Made by a program: the position numbers and the translations under genes. Positions 18,551 to 28,392 of a stretch of 64,000 nt of DNA are shown here, in pieces. The notes beneath the pieces are model-generated. The model worked only from the letters and a program-made list of their open reading frames with translations. It was not told where the DNA came from and did not search any database. This DNA comes from Sphingomonas hylomeconis (GTDB taxonomy: Bacteria > Pseudomonadota > Alphaproteobacteria > Sphingomonadales > Sphingomonadaceae), in contig NZ_JANQBK010000005.1 in NCBI RefSeq assembly GCF_025370105.1, forward strand, positions 62,001 to 126,000. The letters run 5' to 3'. The first letter of the stretch is position 1, and each line of letters opens with the position of its first letter.

Positions 18551-21500
18551 TTACCCGACCAGCGCCAGCCGCGTCTCGGCGGGCTTCAGCGCCACGTTGT
18601 CGACATCCTGCAGGCTCTCGATCTGCCCGGCGAGCTCGCCGTCAAGCAGGAAATCGCGCCCCAGCAGCAATCGCGCGGCGCGACCGTCGGGCAATGAGGC
18701 ATTGACCCACACCTCGCCGCGCGCGCCGCGATGCGTGGAAAGCAGCTCGCCCAGCTGGCGCATCGCAGCGATGCTGTGCACGTCCGCCACCAGGTTGAAG
18801 CGTGCCAGACTGGCCAATTGCTCGAACGGCTGGATCCGCTTGATGCTGACGCGCGGCGTCTCCTCGCCGGGGCGGCGATCGAGCTCGACGGTGAGCACGC
18901 CGCAGCCGCCGTTGCGCGCCGCTTCCTCGAGATCGGCGGCGACATTGTCGTCGAAGCAGGTCGCGACGAACTGGCCCGAGGGATCGGACAGGGTCGCCAT
19001 CATATAGCGTTTGCCGCGCGCCGAGGTGCGCCAGCGCGCATCCTCGACCAACGCCGCCATCGTCGCGCCGGCGCGCGTGCCGTCGTCGGGGATCTGCAGA
19101 TCGGAGAGCGCGGAGAACTGGCGGACGCCGTGCGACTTGGCGAGATGCGCGTGGCGATCGACCGGGTGGGCCGAGAAATAGAAGCCGAACGCTTCCTTCT
19201 CCTGCTCCATGCGCTGCGCCATGTTCCAGCGTGCGGAAAGCGGCAGCTTGATGTCGGGCTCGGCCGCCTCGTCACCGCCGAACAGCCCGCCCTGCCCGCT
19301 GATCTTGGCCTCCTGCGTGCGCGCCGCGGTCGCCAGCAACGTCTCGGCGACGGCGAAGATACCGGCGCGATTGTCGTTCATCCCGTCGAACGCGCCGGCA
19401 CCGGCCAGCCCTTCCAGCTGGCGCTTGTTGAGCAGGCGCGGATCGACGCGGCGGGCGAAATCGTCGATGCTGGCGAAATAGCCGTTCTGCTTGCGCTCGA
19501 TCACGAGCTTTTCCATCGCGCCTTCGCCGACGCCCTTGAGCGCCGCGAGCGCGAAGCGCACGGCGAACCCGTCCTCGGTCGCCTCGACGCTGAACTCGGC
19601 CTCGCTATTGTTGACGCACGGCGGCAGGCAGGCGACGTCCAGGCGGCGCATGTCGTCGGCGAAGATCGCCAATTTGTCCGTCAGATGCAAATCGTAGCAC
19701 ATCGAGGCGGCGAAGAATTCGTGCGGGTAATGCGCCTTGAGATAGGCGGTCTGATAGGTCAGCAGCGCATAGGCCGCCGAGTGGCTCTTGTTGAAGCCGT
19801 AGCCGGCGAACTTGTCGATCAAGTCGAACAGTTCGTTGGCCTTGGCCGCGCCGATATTGTTGGCCGCGGCGCAGCCCTCGACGAAGGTGGCGCGCTGGTC
19901 GTCCATCTCCTTCTTGATCTTCTTGCCCATCGCGCGGCGCAGCAGATCGGCGCCGCCCAGGCTGTAGCCGGCGAGGATCTGCGCCGCCTGCATGACCTGT
20001 TCCTGGTACACGAAGATGCCGTAGGTTTCCTTGAGGATGCCCTCCAGCAGCGGGTGCGGATATTCGATCGGCTCGTCGCCATTCTTGCGCCGACCGAACA
20101 TAGGGATGTTGTCCATCGGGCCCGGGCGATACAAAGCGTTGAGCGCGATGATGTCCTCGAACACGGTCGGCTTCACTGCGGTCAGCGTGCGCCGCATGCC
20201 CTCGGACTCGATCTGGAACACGCCGACGGTGTTGCCGCTCTGGATCAGCTTGAAGGTCTTCTCGTCGGTCCATTCGAGCCCGTCGAGATCGAGCGTGATG
20301 CCGCGCTTGGCGAGCAATTGCACCGCCTTCTTGAGCACCGACAGCGTCTTCAGCCCGAGAAAATCGAACTTCACCAGCCCCGCGCCCTCGACATATTTCA
20401 TGTCGAACTGCGTGACGGGCATGTCCGAGCGCGGATCGCGGTACAGCGGCACCAGTTGTGCCAGCGGGCGGTCGCCGATCACCACGCCGGCGGCGTGGGT
20501 CGAGCTGTGCCGCGGCAGACCTTCCAGCTTCATCGCCAGATCGATCAGGTGGCGGACATTGCTGTCCGACTTGTATTCGTGATTGAACTCGCTGACACCG
20601 TTCAGCGTGCGCTCCAGCGTCCAGGGATCGGTCGGATGGCTGGGCACGAGCTTGGCCAGGCGATCGATCTGGCCATAGCTCATCTGCAGCACGCGGCCGG
20701 TATCCTTGAGCACGGCGCGCGCCTTCAACCGCCCGAAGGTGATGATCTGCGCGACGTGATCGCTGCCATATTTCTGCTGGACGTAGCGGATCACTTCCTC
20801 GCGCCGCGTTTCGCAGAAATCGATGTCGAAATCCGGCATCGACACGCGTTCCGGGTTGAGGAAGCGTTCGAACAGCAGCCCCAGTTTCATCGGATCGAGA
20901 TCGGTGATGGTCAGCGCCCAGGCGACCACCGAGCCGGCGCCCGAACCACGGCCCGGCCCGACCGGGATATCGTGATCCTTGGCCCATTTGATGAAGTCGG
21001 CGACGATCAGGAAGTAACCGGGGAAACCCATCTGGATGATCACGTCGAGCTCGAAATCGAGCCGCTTGCGGTAATCCTCCTCGCTCGTGTCGGGCGCGAG
21101 CCCCTTCTTGAGCCGTTCGGTGAGCCCGGCATGCGCATCGGCACGCAGCGCGATCGATTCGGCGTCGCGGTCGCCGGCCAGGCTCGGCAGGATCGGCTTG
21201 CGATACGGCGCGGCCACGGCGCAGCGCTGCGCCACGACCAGCGTGTTGGCAATTGCCTCGGGCAGATCGTCGAACAAGGCGCGCATGTCCTTGGCCGGCT
21301 TCATCCAGGCGTCGGGCGAGCTGCGCGGGCGATCGTCGCTGGCGATATAGGTCGAATTGGCGATGCACAGGAGCGCATCGTGCGCCTCGCTGAAATCCTC
21401 GTCGGCAAAGCAGCACGGGTTGGTCGCGACCAGCGGCAGGCCGCGCGCATAGGCCAGATCGAGCAACGGCGCTTCGGCGCGGCCCTCGATCTCGTCGAGC

Positions 21501-22030
21501 CGGCGGGTCAGCTCGATATACAGCCGATCCGGGAACAGCCGCTCGAGCCGGTCGGCATAGGCCTCCGCGCGGTCGTGCTGCCCCTCGGCGAGCAGCCGCG
21601 TCAACCCGCCCTCGCGCCCGGCGGTGAGCGCGATCAGCCCGTCGGCATGTTTGGCCAGCGTCTCGAAGCTGACATGCGGCGACAGTTCGAGCGGGCGGCC
21701 GAGATGCGCCTGGCTGACCAGTTCGCACAGATTGTCATAGCCCTGCTCGTCCTGCGCATAGAGCGCGATCCAGTCGAGCGGCGCCTCGACGCCCTCGGGC
21801 ATGTCCGGCCGGCACACGCCCAGCATCGTGCCGATGATCGGCTGCACGCCCGATCCCTTGCACGCGTCGGAATAGGCCATCGCGGCATACAGGCCGTTGC
21901 GATCGGTCAGCGCGGCGGCGGGGAAGCCCAGTTCCGCGGCGCGCTTGGCGATCGCCTTGGGTTCGATCGCGCCGTCCAGCATCGTGTAGGAAGAGAAGAT
22001 ACGGAGCGGCACGAAGGCGGAATGCGACAT
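18551..22030 (-). CDS. dnaE: DNA polymerase III alpha subunit
   Basis: The replicative polymerase, 1159 residues. The catalytic aspartates lie in MPDFDIDFCETRREEVIRYV near residue 398, and GPGRGSGAGSVVAWAL precedes them. The helix-hairpin-helix region and an OB domain follow. The PHP domain at the N-terminus has lost the usual metal ligands: the HxH of the family is replaced in FVPLRIFSSYTMLDGA, and TDRNG replaces TDHG, so proofreading must come from a separate DnaQ. The ATG at 22030 is selected because it gives MSHSAFVPLRIFSSYT. Downstream lies a family C repeat, upstream a family D repeat. Confidence 0.97.
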   Translation of the reverse strand: MSHSAFVPLRIFSSYTMLDGAIEPKAIAKRAAELGFPAAALTDRNGLYAAMAYSDACKGSGVQPIIGTMLGVCRPDMPEGVEAPLDWIALYAQDEQGYDNLCELVSQAHLGRPLELSPHVSFETLAKHADGLIALTAGREGGLTRLLAEGQHDRAEAYADRLERLFPDRLYIELTRRLDEIEGRAEAPLLDLAYARGLPLVATNPCCFADEDFSEAHDALLCIANSTYIASDDRPRSSPDAWMKPAKDMRALFDDLPEAIANTLVVAQRCAVAAPYRKPILPSLAGDRDAESIALRADAHAGLTERLKKGLAPDTSEEDYRKRLDFELDVIIQMGFPGYFLIVADFIKWAKDHDIPVGPGRGSGAGSVVAWALTITDLDPMKLGLLFERFLNPERVSMPDFDIDFCETRREEVIRYVQQKYGSDHVAQIITFGRLKARAVLKDTGRVLQMSYGQIDRLAKLVPSHPTDPWTLERTLNGVSEFNHEYKSDSNVRHLIDLAMKLEGLPRHSSTHAAGVVIGDRPLAQLVPLYRDPRSDMPVTQFDMKYVEGAGLVKFDFLGLKTLSVLKKAVQLLAKRGITLDLDGLEWTDEKTFKLIQSGNTVGVFQIESEGMRRTLTAVKPTVFEDIIALNALYRPGPMDNIPMFGRRKNGDEPIEYPHPLLEGILKETYGIFVYQEQVMQAAQILAGYSLGGADLLRRAMGKKIKKEMDDQRATFVEGCAAANNIGAAKANELFDLIDKFAGYGFNKSHSAAYALLTYQTAYLKAHYPHEFFAASMCYDLHLTDKLAIFADDMRRLDVACLPPCVNNSEAEFSVEATEDGFAVRFALAALKGVGEGAMEKLVIERKQNGYFASIDDFARRVDPRLLNKRQLEGLAGAGAFDGMNDNRAGIFAVAETLLATAARTQEAKISGQGGLFGGDEAAEPDIKLPLSARWNMAQRMEQEKEAFGFYFSAHPVDRHAHLAKSHGVRQFSALSDLQIPDDGTRAGATMAALVEDARWRTSARGKRYMMATLSDPSGQFVATCFDDNVAADLEEAARNGGCGVLTVELDRRPGEETPRVSIKRIQPFEQLASLARFNLVADVHSIAAMRQLGELLSTHRGARGEVWVNASLPDGRAARLLLGRDFLLDGELAGQIESLQDVDNVALKPAETRLALVG

Positions 22031-22075
22031 GCCTGTGACTATGGGGGCTGAGGCTTGATTCGGGAAGCCGCCAAT

Positions 22076-22233
22076 CCTCCCCGGCACGGGGAGGTGGCAG
22101 CCGCAGGCTGGCGGAGGGGGTGGGCCGGCAGCGGCGACCTTGCGAGGATCCGCTTCAGAGGGGGGCGATGGCGGCCCGCCCCCTCCACCATTCGCTGAAG
22201 AAGCGAATGGTCCCCCTCCCCGTTCCGGGGAGG
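22076..22233. repeat. Palindromic repeat, family D
   Basis: The ends read CCTCCCCGGCACGGGGAGG and CCTCCCCGTTCCGGGGAGG, each a hairpin, and inside lie matching GGAGGGGGTGGGCCGGCA and CCCCCTCCACCATTCGC segments. The glutathione peroxidase stop codon lies at 22235, immediately beside it. Sister copies are at 23979 and 38261. Confidence 0.88.
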
Positions 22234-22234
22234 A

Positions 22235-22714
22235 TTACAATAGTTTCTCGATATCCGCTTTGATATCCGCCGGCTTGGTCGTCGGCGCGTAGCGCTCCAC
22301 CACCTGCCCGTTCTTGCCGACCAGGAACTTGGTGAAGTTCCACTTGATCCCCTCGGTGCCGAGCAGCCCGGGCGCCTGTTTCTTCAGCTCGACGAACAGC
22401 GGATCGGCATTGGCGCCGTTGACGTCGATCTTGGCGAAGACCGGGAAGGTCACGTCATAGGTCAGGGAGCAGAAATTGGCGATCTCCGCCGCATCCCCGG
22501 GCTCCTGCCCGCCGAACTGGTTGCACGGAAAGCCGAGCACTTCGAAGCCGCGTGTCGCATAGTCCTTGTGCAGCGCCTCCAGCCCTTCGTACTGCGGGGT
22601 GAAGCCGCATTTGGAGGCGGTGTTGACGATCAGCAGCACCTTGCCGGCATAGGCCGACAGGTCGGCCGAACTGCCATCGGCATTCTTGACGATGATGTCG
22701 GTGATCGCGGTCAT
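22235..22714 (-). CDS. Glutathione peroxidase family protein
   Basis: A cysteine-type peroxidase of 159 residues reducing hydroperoxides. The redox Cys36 is in NTASKCGFTPQYEGLE, the Gln in FPCNQFGGQEPG, and the Trp in WNFTKFLV. Like other bacterial members it may use thioredoxin rather than glutathione. Its ATG overlaps the TGA of the upstream GNAT gene, so it is translated as part of the lolC-lolD-GNAT-peroxidase series. Confidence 0.94.
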   Translation of the reverse strand: MTAITDIIVKNADGSSADLSAYAGKVLLIVNTASKCGFTPQYEGLEALHKDYATRGFEVLGFPCNQFGGQEPGDAAEIANFCSLTYDVTFPVFAKIDVNGANADPLFVELKKQAPGLLGTEGIKWNFTKFLVGKNGQVVERYAPTTKPADIKADIEKLL

Positions 22715-23301
22715 GCGTGCTTCTCCAGCTGATAATCGAGATTCTGCCGCACCCCGGGCCATTCGTGCGCCAGGATCGAGTAAACCACCGTGTCGCGCGC
22801 CGCGCCACCCGGCGTGATCATATGCCCGCGCAGCACGCCGTCCAGCCGCGCACCCAGCCGCTCGATTGCGGCGCGCGACGCGCGGTTGAACCAGTTGGTG
22901 CGCAGCTGGACGCACTGGCAGCCCAGCGTCTCGAACGCATGGGTCAGCAGCAGGCGCTTGGCCTCGGTATTGAGCCCGGTGCGCTGCACGCGCGGCGCAT
23001 AGACCGTGCCGCCGATCTCGAGCCGGAGATGCGCCTCGGCCATGCGCATGAAACGGGTGACGCCAGCGATCTGCCCCTGCGCGTCGAGCACCGTGAAGGG
23101 CAGCGCCCTGCCCGCCGCCTTTTCCTGCTCGAGCCGGTCGTACCAGCCGTCGATCGTCGCCTCGTCGGGCACGATCGTGGCAAAGACATGCTCCAGCCCG
23201 GTGGCGAAGGCGGCGACGATCGCCGCGCGATCCGCACGATCGAGCGGGCGCAGCGTGACGTGAGCGCCGACCAGAGTCGGCGTCTCGCGCCACCGGCTCA
23301 C
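22711..23301 (-). CDS. GNAT-family N-acetyltransferase (RimJ/RimL-like)
   Basis: The 196-residue protein has the acetyl-CoA-binding fold. Its N-terminus [14 protein letters not shown] and the [19 protein letters not shown] region correspond to RimJ-type acetyltransferases. The substrate is unknown; related proteins acetylate protein N-termini or small amines. The GTG start at 23301 overlaps the lolD stop (GTGA), and the 3' end overlaps the peroxidase gene, so all are co-translated. Confidence 0.85.
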   Translation of the reverse strand: MSRWRETPTLVGAHVTLRPLDRADRAAIVAAFATGLEHVFATIVPDEATIDGWYDRLEQEKAAGRALPFTVLDAQGQIAGVTRFMRMAEAHLRLEIGGTVYAPRVQRTGLNTEAKRLLLTHAFETLGCQCVQLRTNWFNRASRAAIERLGARLDGVLRGHMITPGGAARDTVVYSILAHEWPGVRQNLDYQLEKHA

Positions 23302-23969
23302 GCCAGGCGGCCCTCGTGCAACCGCACGACACGGTCCATCTTGGCGGCGATGCGCTCGTTATGCGTCGCGACCAACGCAGCCGAGCCTTCGTCGCGCACC
23401 AGGCGGAGGAATTCGGCCAGCACGATATCCGCGGTCGCCTCGTCGAGATTGCCGGTCGGCTCGTCGGCCAGCACCAGCGCCGGCCGGTTGGCCAGCGCGC
23501 GCGCCACTGCGACGCGCTGCTGCTCGCCGCCCGACAACTGGCTTGGGCGGTGCGTCAGGCGATGGCCGAGGCCGAGCGCGGTGAGCAATGCGGCGGCGCG
23601 CGCGTCGGCCTCGGCGCGGGTCTTGTCCTTGATCAGCTGCGGCAGGACGACATTTTCGGTCGCGTTGAAATCGGGCAGCAGGTGATGGAACTGATAGACG
23701 AAGCCGAGCTGGTCGCGGCGCACCAGCGTGCGGCCATGCGCGTCGAGCTTGGCGGCTTCCTTGCCGGCGATCTCGATCGAACCGGCAAAGCCGCCCTCGA
23801 GCAAGCCGACCGCCTGCAGCAAGGTCGACTTGCCCGAGCCCGATGGCCCGAGCAGGGCAACGATCTCGCCACTGCCGACCGTGAGATTGACGTCGCGCAG
23901 GACGTCGATCGTTACGTCGCCCTGCACGAAGCTGCGCTGCAGCCCGGTGACGTGGAGGATGTTGGTCAT
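23298..23969 (-). CDS. lolD: Lipoprotein-releasing ABC transporter ATP-binding protein
   Basis: LolD powers extraction of outer-membrane lipoproteins from the inner membrane to LolA. The 223-residue ABC protein has Walker [12 protein letters not shown], signature [15 protein letters not shown], Walker B with [13 protein letters not shown], and the H-loop ATHNE. The ATG at 23969 gives [14 protein letters not shown]. It follows lolC after a 150-bp gap that contains a family D repeat. Confidence 0.95.
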   Translation of the reverse strand: MTNILHVTGLQRSFVQGDVTIDVLRDVNLTVGSGEIVALLGPSGSGKSTLLQAVGLLEGGFAGSIEIAGKEAAKLDAHGRTLVRRDQLGFVYQFHHLLPDFNATENVVLPQLIKDKTRAEADARAAALLTALGLGHRLTHRPSQLSGGEQQRVAVARALANRPALVLADEPTGNLDEATADIVLAEFLRLVRDEGSAALVATHNERIAAKMDRVVRLHEGRLA

Positions 23970-23978
23970 GCGGACGCT

Positions 23979-24110
23979 CCTCCCCGGCACGGGGAGGTGG
24001 CATGCGCAGCATGACGGAGGGGGTGGGCCGGCAGCGGTTGTGCCTGGGCAGAACCCCCTCCACCATTCGCATGAAGAACGCGAATGGTCCCCCTCCCCGC
24101 TCCAGGGAGG
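23979..24110. repeat. Family D repeat between lolC and lolD
   Basis: Ends CCTCCCCGGCACGGGGAGG and CCTCCCCGCTCCAGGGAGG with the inner GGAGGGGGTGGGCCGGCA and CCCCCTCCACCATTCGC segments. It lies between the lolC stop (24120) and the lolD start (23969), so the lolCD transcript would contain its hairpins. Confidence 0.88.
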
Positions 24111-24119
24111 ATTTCTAGT

Positions 24120-25370
24120 CTATTCATAGCGCAACACCTGGACGGGATCGGTGCTCGCCGCCTTGAACGCGGGGTAGAGCGTGGCGAGGAAGCTGAAGAT
24201 CAGCGCCATCAGCGCGATCACCGTGATTTCGACCGGATCGGTCTTGGAGGGCAGCTCGGTGAGATAGCGGATCGACGGATCCCACAGGTTCTGCCCGGTG
24301 ACGAGCTGGACGAAATTCACCACGCCCTGGCGGTAGAACAGGAAGATGAAGCCGAGCAGCAGGCCGGCGAGCACGCCCAAAGCGCCGATCGTCGTGCCGA
24401 CCACCATGAAGATGCGGATCAGCCCGACGCGCGTTGCCCCCATCGTGCGCAGGATCGCGATGTCGCGCGTCTTGGCGCGCACCAGCATGATCAGCGAAGA
24501 GAGGATGTTGAACACGGCGACCAGGATGATGATCGACAGCACCGTGAACATCGCCACACGCTCGACCGCCAGCGCCTGGAACAATTGCGAGTTCAGCTGC
24601 CGCCAGTCGCGGATTTCCGCCTTGCCCTGCAACTGCTCGGCGAGCGGCGCGAGGATCTGCGATACCTTGTCGGCGTCGTTGGTCTGCACCTCGATCATGC
24701 CGACATTGTCGCCGAGCAGCAGCAGCGTCTGCGCATCCTCGATCGGCATGATCACATAGGCCTTGTCGTAATCGTACACGCCGATCTCGAAGATCGCGCC
24801 GACCGTGAAGCTGACCGTACGCAGCATCGTGCCGAACGGCGTGGCCGGCCCCTGCGGATTGATGATGGTAATCTGGCTGCCGACCACCGCGCCGAGCGAC
24901 TCCGCCAGCCGCGAGCCGATCGCGATGACATTCGACCCCGGTTCAAGCCCCTGCAGGCTGCCCATCACGACTTTTCGGCCAATGACGGAATTGCGTCGGA
25001 TATCCTGCGCCCGCATGCCTCGCACGAGAATGAACTCGGATCGGCCGTTATAGCTGGCAAACAACGGCTGCTCGATCAGCGGGATGGCCGAGGTAACGCC
25101 AGGCGTGGCGCGCGTCTTGGCCAGCGCGTCCTGCCATTGCGGCAGACGGCCGTTATAGCCTTGCACCACGGCGTGGCCGTTCAGCCCGACGATCTTGTCG
25201 AACAGTTCGGCGCGGAAGCCGTTCATCACGCTCATCACGATGACGAGCGCGGCGACGCCGAGCATCACCGCGACCAGGCTGATCCCGGCGACGAGGAAGA
25301 TGAACGCCTCGCCCTTGCCGGGCAGCAGATAGCGCCGTGCAATCATGCGTTCGTAGCGGGACAGGATCAT
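24120..25370 (-). CDS. lolC: Lipoprotein-releasing system permease LolC/LolE
   Basis: An inner-membrane permease of 416 residues. An N-terminal membrane helix (IFLVAGISLVAVMLGVAALVIVMSV region) precedes a large periplasmic domain, and three C-terminal helices follow (near FTVLSIIILVAVFNILSSLI and onward). The C-terminal ILRTMGATRVGLIRIF is the FtsX-type coupling segment. The ATG at 25370 gives MILSRYERMIARRYLLPGKGE, the LolC/E start. Alphaproteobacteria commonly have one LolC/E-type protein, so LolC and LolE cannot be separated here. Confidence 0.93.
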   Translation of the reverse strand: MILSRYERMIARRYLLPGKGEAFIFLVAGISLVAVMLGVAALVIVMSVMNGFRAELFDKIVGLNGHAVVQGYNGRLPQWQDALAKTRATPGVTSAIPLIEQPLFASYNGRSEFILVRGMRAQDIRRNSVIGRKVVMGSLQGLEPGSNVIAIGSRLAESLGAVVGSQITIINPQGPATPFGTMLRTVSFTVGAIFEIGVYDYDKAYVIMPIEDAQTLLLLGDNVGMIEVQTNDADKVSQILAPLAEQLQGKAEIRDWRQLNSQLFQALAVERVAMFTVLSIIILVAVFNILSSLIMLVRAKTRDIAILRTMGATRVGLIRIFMVVGTTIGALGVLAGLLLGFIFLFYRQGVVNFVQLVTGQNLWDPSIRYLTELPSKTDPVEITVIALMALIFSFLATLYPAFKAASTDPVQVLRYE

Positions 25371-25454
25371 GGAGTGGGGTTTGCGCTTCGTGCACGAGGA
25401 AAGGTGCGCATGCTCTAGGACGCGGCACCGGCGCTGGCAACTAAGGCGCTGGTG

Positions 25455-25690
25455 TGGCGGATTCGACACAGGCTGGGCGCAATCCGACCGGGGCGGTCAC
25501 TAAGCCGGTGACAAGCCCCCGTACACAACCTAGCAACACAATTACTGAGACACAGGCAATGGCCGTGGTTCGGGGATTGAAGCTTTCAGTTCCGCCTTAC
25601 GAGGCGTGTAGCGGGAGCGGGAAATGGGGGCTGACGAGCGATCGTCACGCAGGACGCCCGGGCTGGAAACGGCCCGGGCGTTTGCTTTTT
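25455..25690 (+). ncRNA. Candidate structured small RNA
   Basis: This plus-strand stretch has no convincing reading frame yet ends in a strong terminator at 25655-25690. Internal pairing is visible: GGGGC..TCAC with GTGA..GCCCC around 25492-25520 forms one hairpin, CGCC..GGCG near 25600 another, and CAATCC upstream can pair with GGATTG near 25574. It lies between divergent lolC and the minus-strand TonB receptor, where no plus-strand gene needs a terminator. It does not match the tmRNA, 4.5S or RNase P signatures I know. The 5' end is a guess. Confidence 0.4.
25655..25690 (+). terminator. Rho-independent terminator of the candidate small RNA
   Basis: A perfect 9-bp stem, CGCCCGGGC at 25655-25663 and GCCCGGGCG at 25672-25680, is followed by TTTGCTTTTT on the plus strand. 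From here to 25968 there is AT-poor sequence with no gene I can support; the rest of the gap is the leader of lolC and the 3' flank of the TonB receptor. Confidence 0.75.
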
Positions 25691-25968
25691 GGGCGATGTG
25701 GCGGGCGCGCCGTCGCTGCTGCTGCAGCCTGCCATGGATCCGCGCACGTTCATCTGGGCCGCTCGGCGACCGCATCGGCATCGCTCCGTACCGCCCGCCG
25801 CGCCGCTCCGCGCTTCAATTGTTGGATTTTATCGTAAACGCTGCGCCACGCTGTTTGAACCGTGGACCACCCCGCCCCGCCGCGATTGCCGCGCGCGCGC
25901 GTAGCGCGTGCGACTTTCGCGACTTTCCGCGGCGTCATATCCGGGCAACCGCCCGCCGGAAATCGACC

Positions 25969-28392
25969 CTAGAACGACTTGCTGATGGTCAGGCCATAAG
26001 TCCGCGGGTCGCCGGGCTGCCCGACGATCAGGCCGGTGCTGCCTGATTGCGTCGAGAGCAGTTCGAAATAATGCTGGTCGAATGCGTTGCGCACCCAGCC
26101 GAACAGGTTGAAGCCGTCGCGGCGATACCCGGCGCGGACGTTGGACAGCGCATAGCCCTCGATCCAGGTATAGGCGGACGGCGACGGGTTGGACGAGAAG
26201 CGCGACCGGTAATTGCCGTCATAGCCGATATAGACCTGGCCGCCCGCCCCGCCGACCGGCACATTGTATTCGCCGCCATAGGAAAACGACCATTTCGAAA
26301 TGCCGGGCAGGCGCTGGCCGGAAATGTCGCACGCCACCGGGCTGAGCCCGCCGGGCACGCCCGCCGCCCCCGGCGTGCCGGTGGTCACCGTCCCGCCGGA
26401 CAGTTCGGGCGGGCACGGCGCGTTGGTGAACTTCTCGTACGTCGAATCGGTATAGGCGCCGTTGACGTAGAGATTGAACCGCTGGCTCGGGCGGAAGCTC
26501 GAATCGAACTCGAACCCGCGCGATCGCACCTTGGCGGCATTGGCCAGATAGCCGCGGATCACCGTCAGCTGCCCGTTGTTCACCGTCGCCTGATAGTCCG
26601 CCACCGCGGTCCAGAAGCCGGCCACGTTGAGCGTCACGCGGCGATCGAGGAACTGCGTCTTCAGCCCGATCTCGTAATTGTCGACCTTTTCGGGCTTCAC
26701 CGTCTGCGTGGCAAGATCGACGCCGGTGCCGGCCGCGTTGAGCGGCAGGCCGGAAAGGTTGATCCCGCCCGATTTGAAGCTCTTCGCATAGGTCGCATAG
26801 CCGTGGATATCGGCCGAGAAATCGTATGACGCGGTGATGTCGCCCGATACGTTCCAGTCAATGAACTTGGGGGCATAGCGTTGCGGCGCCAGCGTCGCGC
26901 ACTGGTCCCGCACCACGCTGCTGGTCGGCGCGGGATCGCAGATCACCGGTGCCCCCGCACCGTTGGTGACGACCGACAGATAGGAACCGCTCTTCTTGTC
27001 GTAATTCACCCGCAGCCCGGGCTGGATATGGAAGCCTTCGAACACTTCGTAGTTGAGCTTGCCGAACACCGCGAAGCTGGTGTTGTCGAAGCTGATCGTG
27101 TTGGTCGAGGTGAGCCCGTCGAGCACGGCCGGGTTGCCGGCATTGGCGCTCGTCGGGTTGAGCAGATAACGGCTCGCCGCCGGCCCCTGCACCTGCGACC
27201 CTTGCGTATCGATCGTCTGGTGGAAATAAAAGGCACCGACCGTATAACTCAGTTTGTCGGCACCGTTCGAGGCGAGCCGCAGTTCCTGCGACACCTGCTT
27301 CTGCTGCGACGGGTTCTGCGACACCGTGGTGATCGGCAGGCCGATGAAATCGCGGTCGTTCTGCGGCTGCCAGTCCCAATAGCGCCATGCGCTGACCGAG
27401 GTCAGCGTCGCCGCGCCGAGATCCCAATTGGCGACCAGCGAGACGCCGCCAATCTCCTGGCGCGACCGGATCCCGGCGTCGAGATCGGTGATGCGGTCGA
27501 ACGGGTTGCGGCTCGGCGGGGCATAACCGAACGCGGCAGCGAGCGCCTCATATTGGCGGTTGAGCGGGCGCTGCGTGGTGCCGACGCGGGCGTAATATTG
27601 GACGCAGCAATCCGGGCTCTGCACGTTGAAATCGCCCGACAGCGTCAGATCGAGCGAATCGGTCGCCTTCCACAGCAATTGACCGCGCAAGCCCAGGTTG
27701 CGCAGCCTATGCAGATCGTCGCCCGAGGCGGTGTTGTGGATCGTGCCCTTGCGCGTCGTGGCGGAGGAGGAGAGGCGCAGCGCGAGCGTGTCGCTCAGCG
27801 GGCCGGACACCGACGCCTTGGCCTGCACGAACTCGTAATTGCCGCCGCTGAGCTCGACCTTCGCTTCCGGCGTGAAGCTCGGGGGACGCGTGGTGATGTT
27901 GAGCGCGCCGGCGGTGGTGTTCTTGCCGTACAGCGTCCCCTGCGGCCCGCGCAGCACCTCGACCTGCGCGACGTCGACGAAATCGAACGTCGAGGCGCCG
28001 ATCCGGCCGATATAGACGCCATCGACATAGAAGCCGACGCCCTGCTCGATCCCGTCATTGGTCAGCCCGAACGGCGCACCGAGCCCGCGGATGTTGATCG
28101 CCGAATTGCGCGGGTTGCTCGAATAGAATTGCAGGCTCGGCTGCTGCTGCTGGATGCGGTTGACGTTGAACGCGCCGGTCTTCTCGATCTCGGCGCCGCC
28201 GATCACCGAAATGGCGATCGGCACTTCCTGCACGCGTTCCGTGCGGCGGCGTGCGGTGACCACGATCTCGCTTGCGCGGCTGTCGCCATCGGCGGGTTCG
28301 GTCGCCGCCTGCGGCAGCGGGGTTGCTGCCGGCGAAGCGGCGAGCGGTGCCGCGGTCGAGGCCATCAAAACGTACCAGGCGTGCGCAAGCAT
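25969..28392 (-). CDS. TonB-dependent receptor
   Basis: An outer-membrane active transporter of 807 residues. A hydrophobic N-terminus with signal-like character leads into a TonB box (SEIVVTARRR, about residues 41-50) and a plug domain with INIRGLGAPFG and VEVLRGPQGTLYGKNTTAG. A 22-strand barrel region follows and the chain ends in KSF, the usual beta-barrel terminal Phe. Related sphingomonad receptors transport varied substrates, often plant or aromatic compounds; this one's substrate cannot be told. No transport partner lies beside it. Confidence 0.93.
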   Translation of the reverse strand: MLAHAWYVLMASTAAPLAASPAATPLPQAATEPADGDSRASEIVVTARRRTERVQEVPIAISVIGGAEIEKTGAFNVNRIQQQQPSLQFYSSNPRNSAINIRGLGAPFGLTNDGIEQGVGFYVDGVYIGRIGASTFDFVDVAQVEVLRGPQGTLYGKNTTAGALNITTRPPSFTPEAKVELSGGNYEFVQAKASVSGPLSDTLALRLSSSATTRKGTIHNTASGDDLHRLRNLGLRGQLLWKATDSLDLTLSGDFNVQSPDCCVQYYARVGTTQRPLNRQYEALAAAFGYAPPSRNPFDRITDLDAGIRSRQEIGGVSLVANWDLGAATLTSVSAWRYWDWQPQNDRDFIGLPITTVSQNPSQQKQVSQELRLASNGADKLSYTVGAFYFHQTIDTQGSQVQGPAASRYLLNPTSANAGNPAVLDGLTSTNTISFDNTSFAVFGKLNYEVFEGFHIQPGLRVNYDKKSGSYLSVVTNGAGAPVICDPAPTSSVVRDQCATLAPQRYAPKFIDWNVSGDITASYDFSADIHGYATYAKSFKSGGINLSGLPLNAAGTGVDLATQTVKPEKVDNYEIGLKTQFLDRRVTLNVAGFWTAVADYQATVNNGQLTVIRGYLANAAKVRSRGFEFDSSFRPSQRFNLYVNGAYTDSTYEKFTNAPCPPELSGGTVTTGTPGAAGVPGGLSPVACDISGQRLPGISKWSFSYGGEYNVPVGGAGGQVYIGYDGNYRSRFSSNPSPSAYTWIEGYALSNVRAGYRRDGFNLFGWVRNAFDQHYFELLSTQSGSTGLIVGQPGDPRTYGLTISKSF

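Noticed and set aside
18731..22051. A 1106-codon plus-strand frame over dnaE
   Set aside because: Mirror frame of the GC-rich dnaE gene with no recognisable domain.
25454..25837. A plus-strand open frame over the candidate small RNA
   Set aside because: It reads through the terminator hairpin and has no family resemblance or ribosome site.
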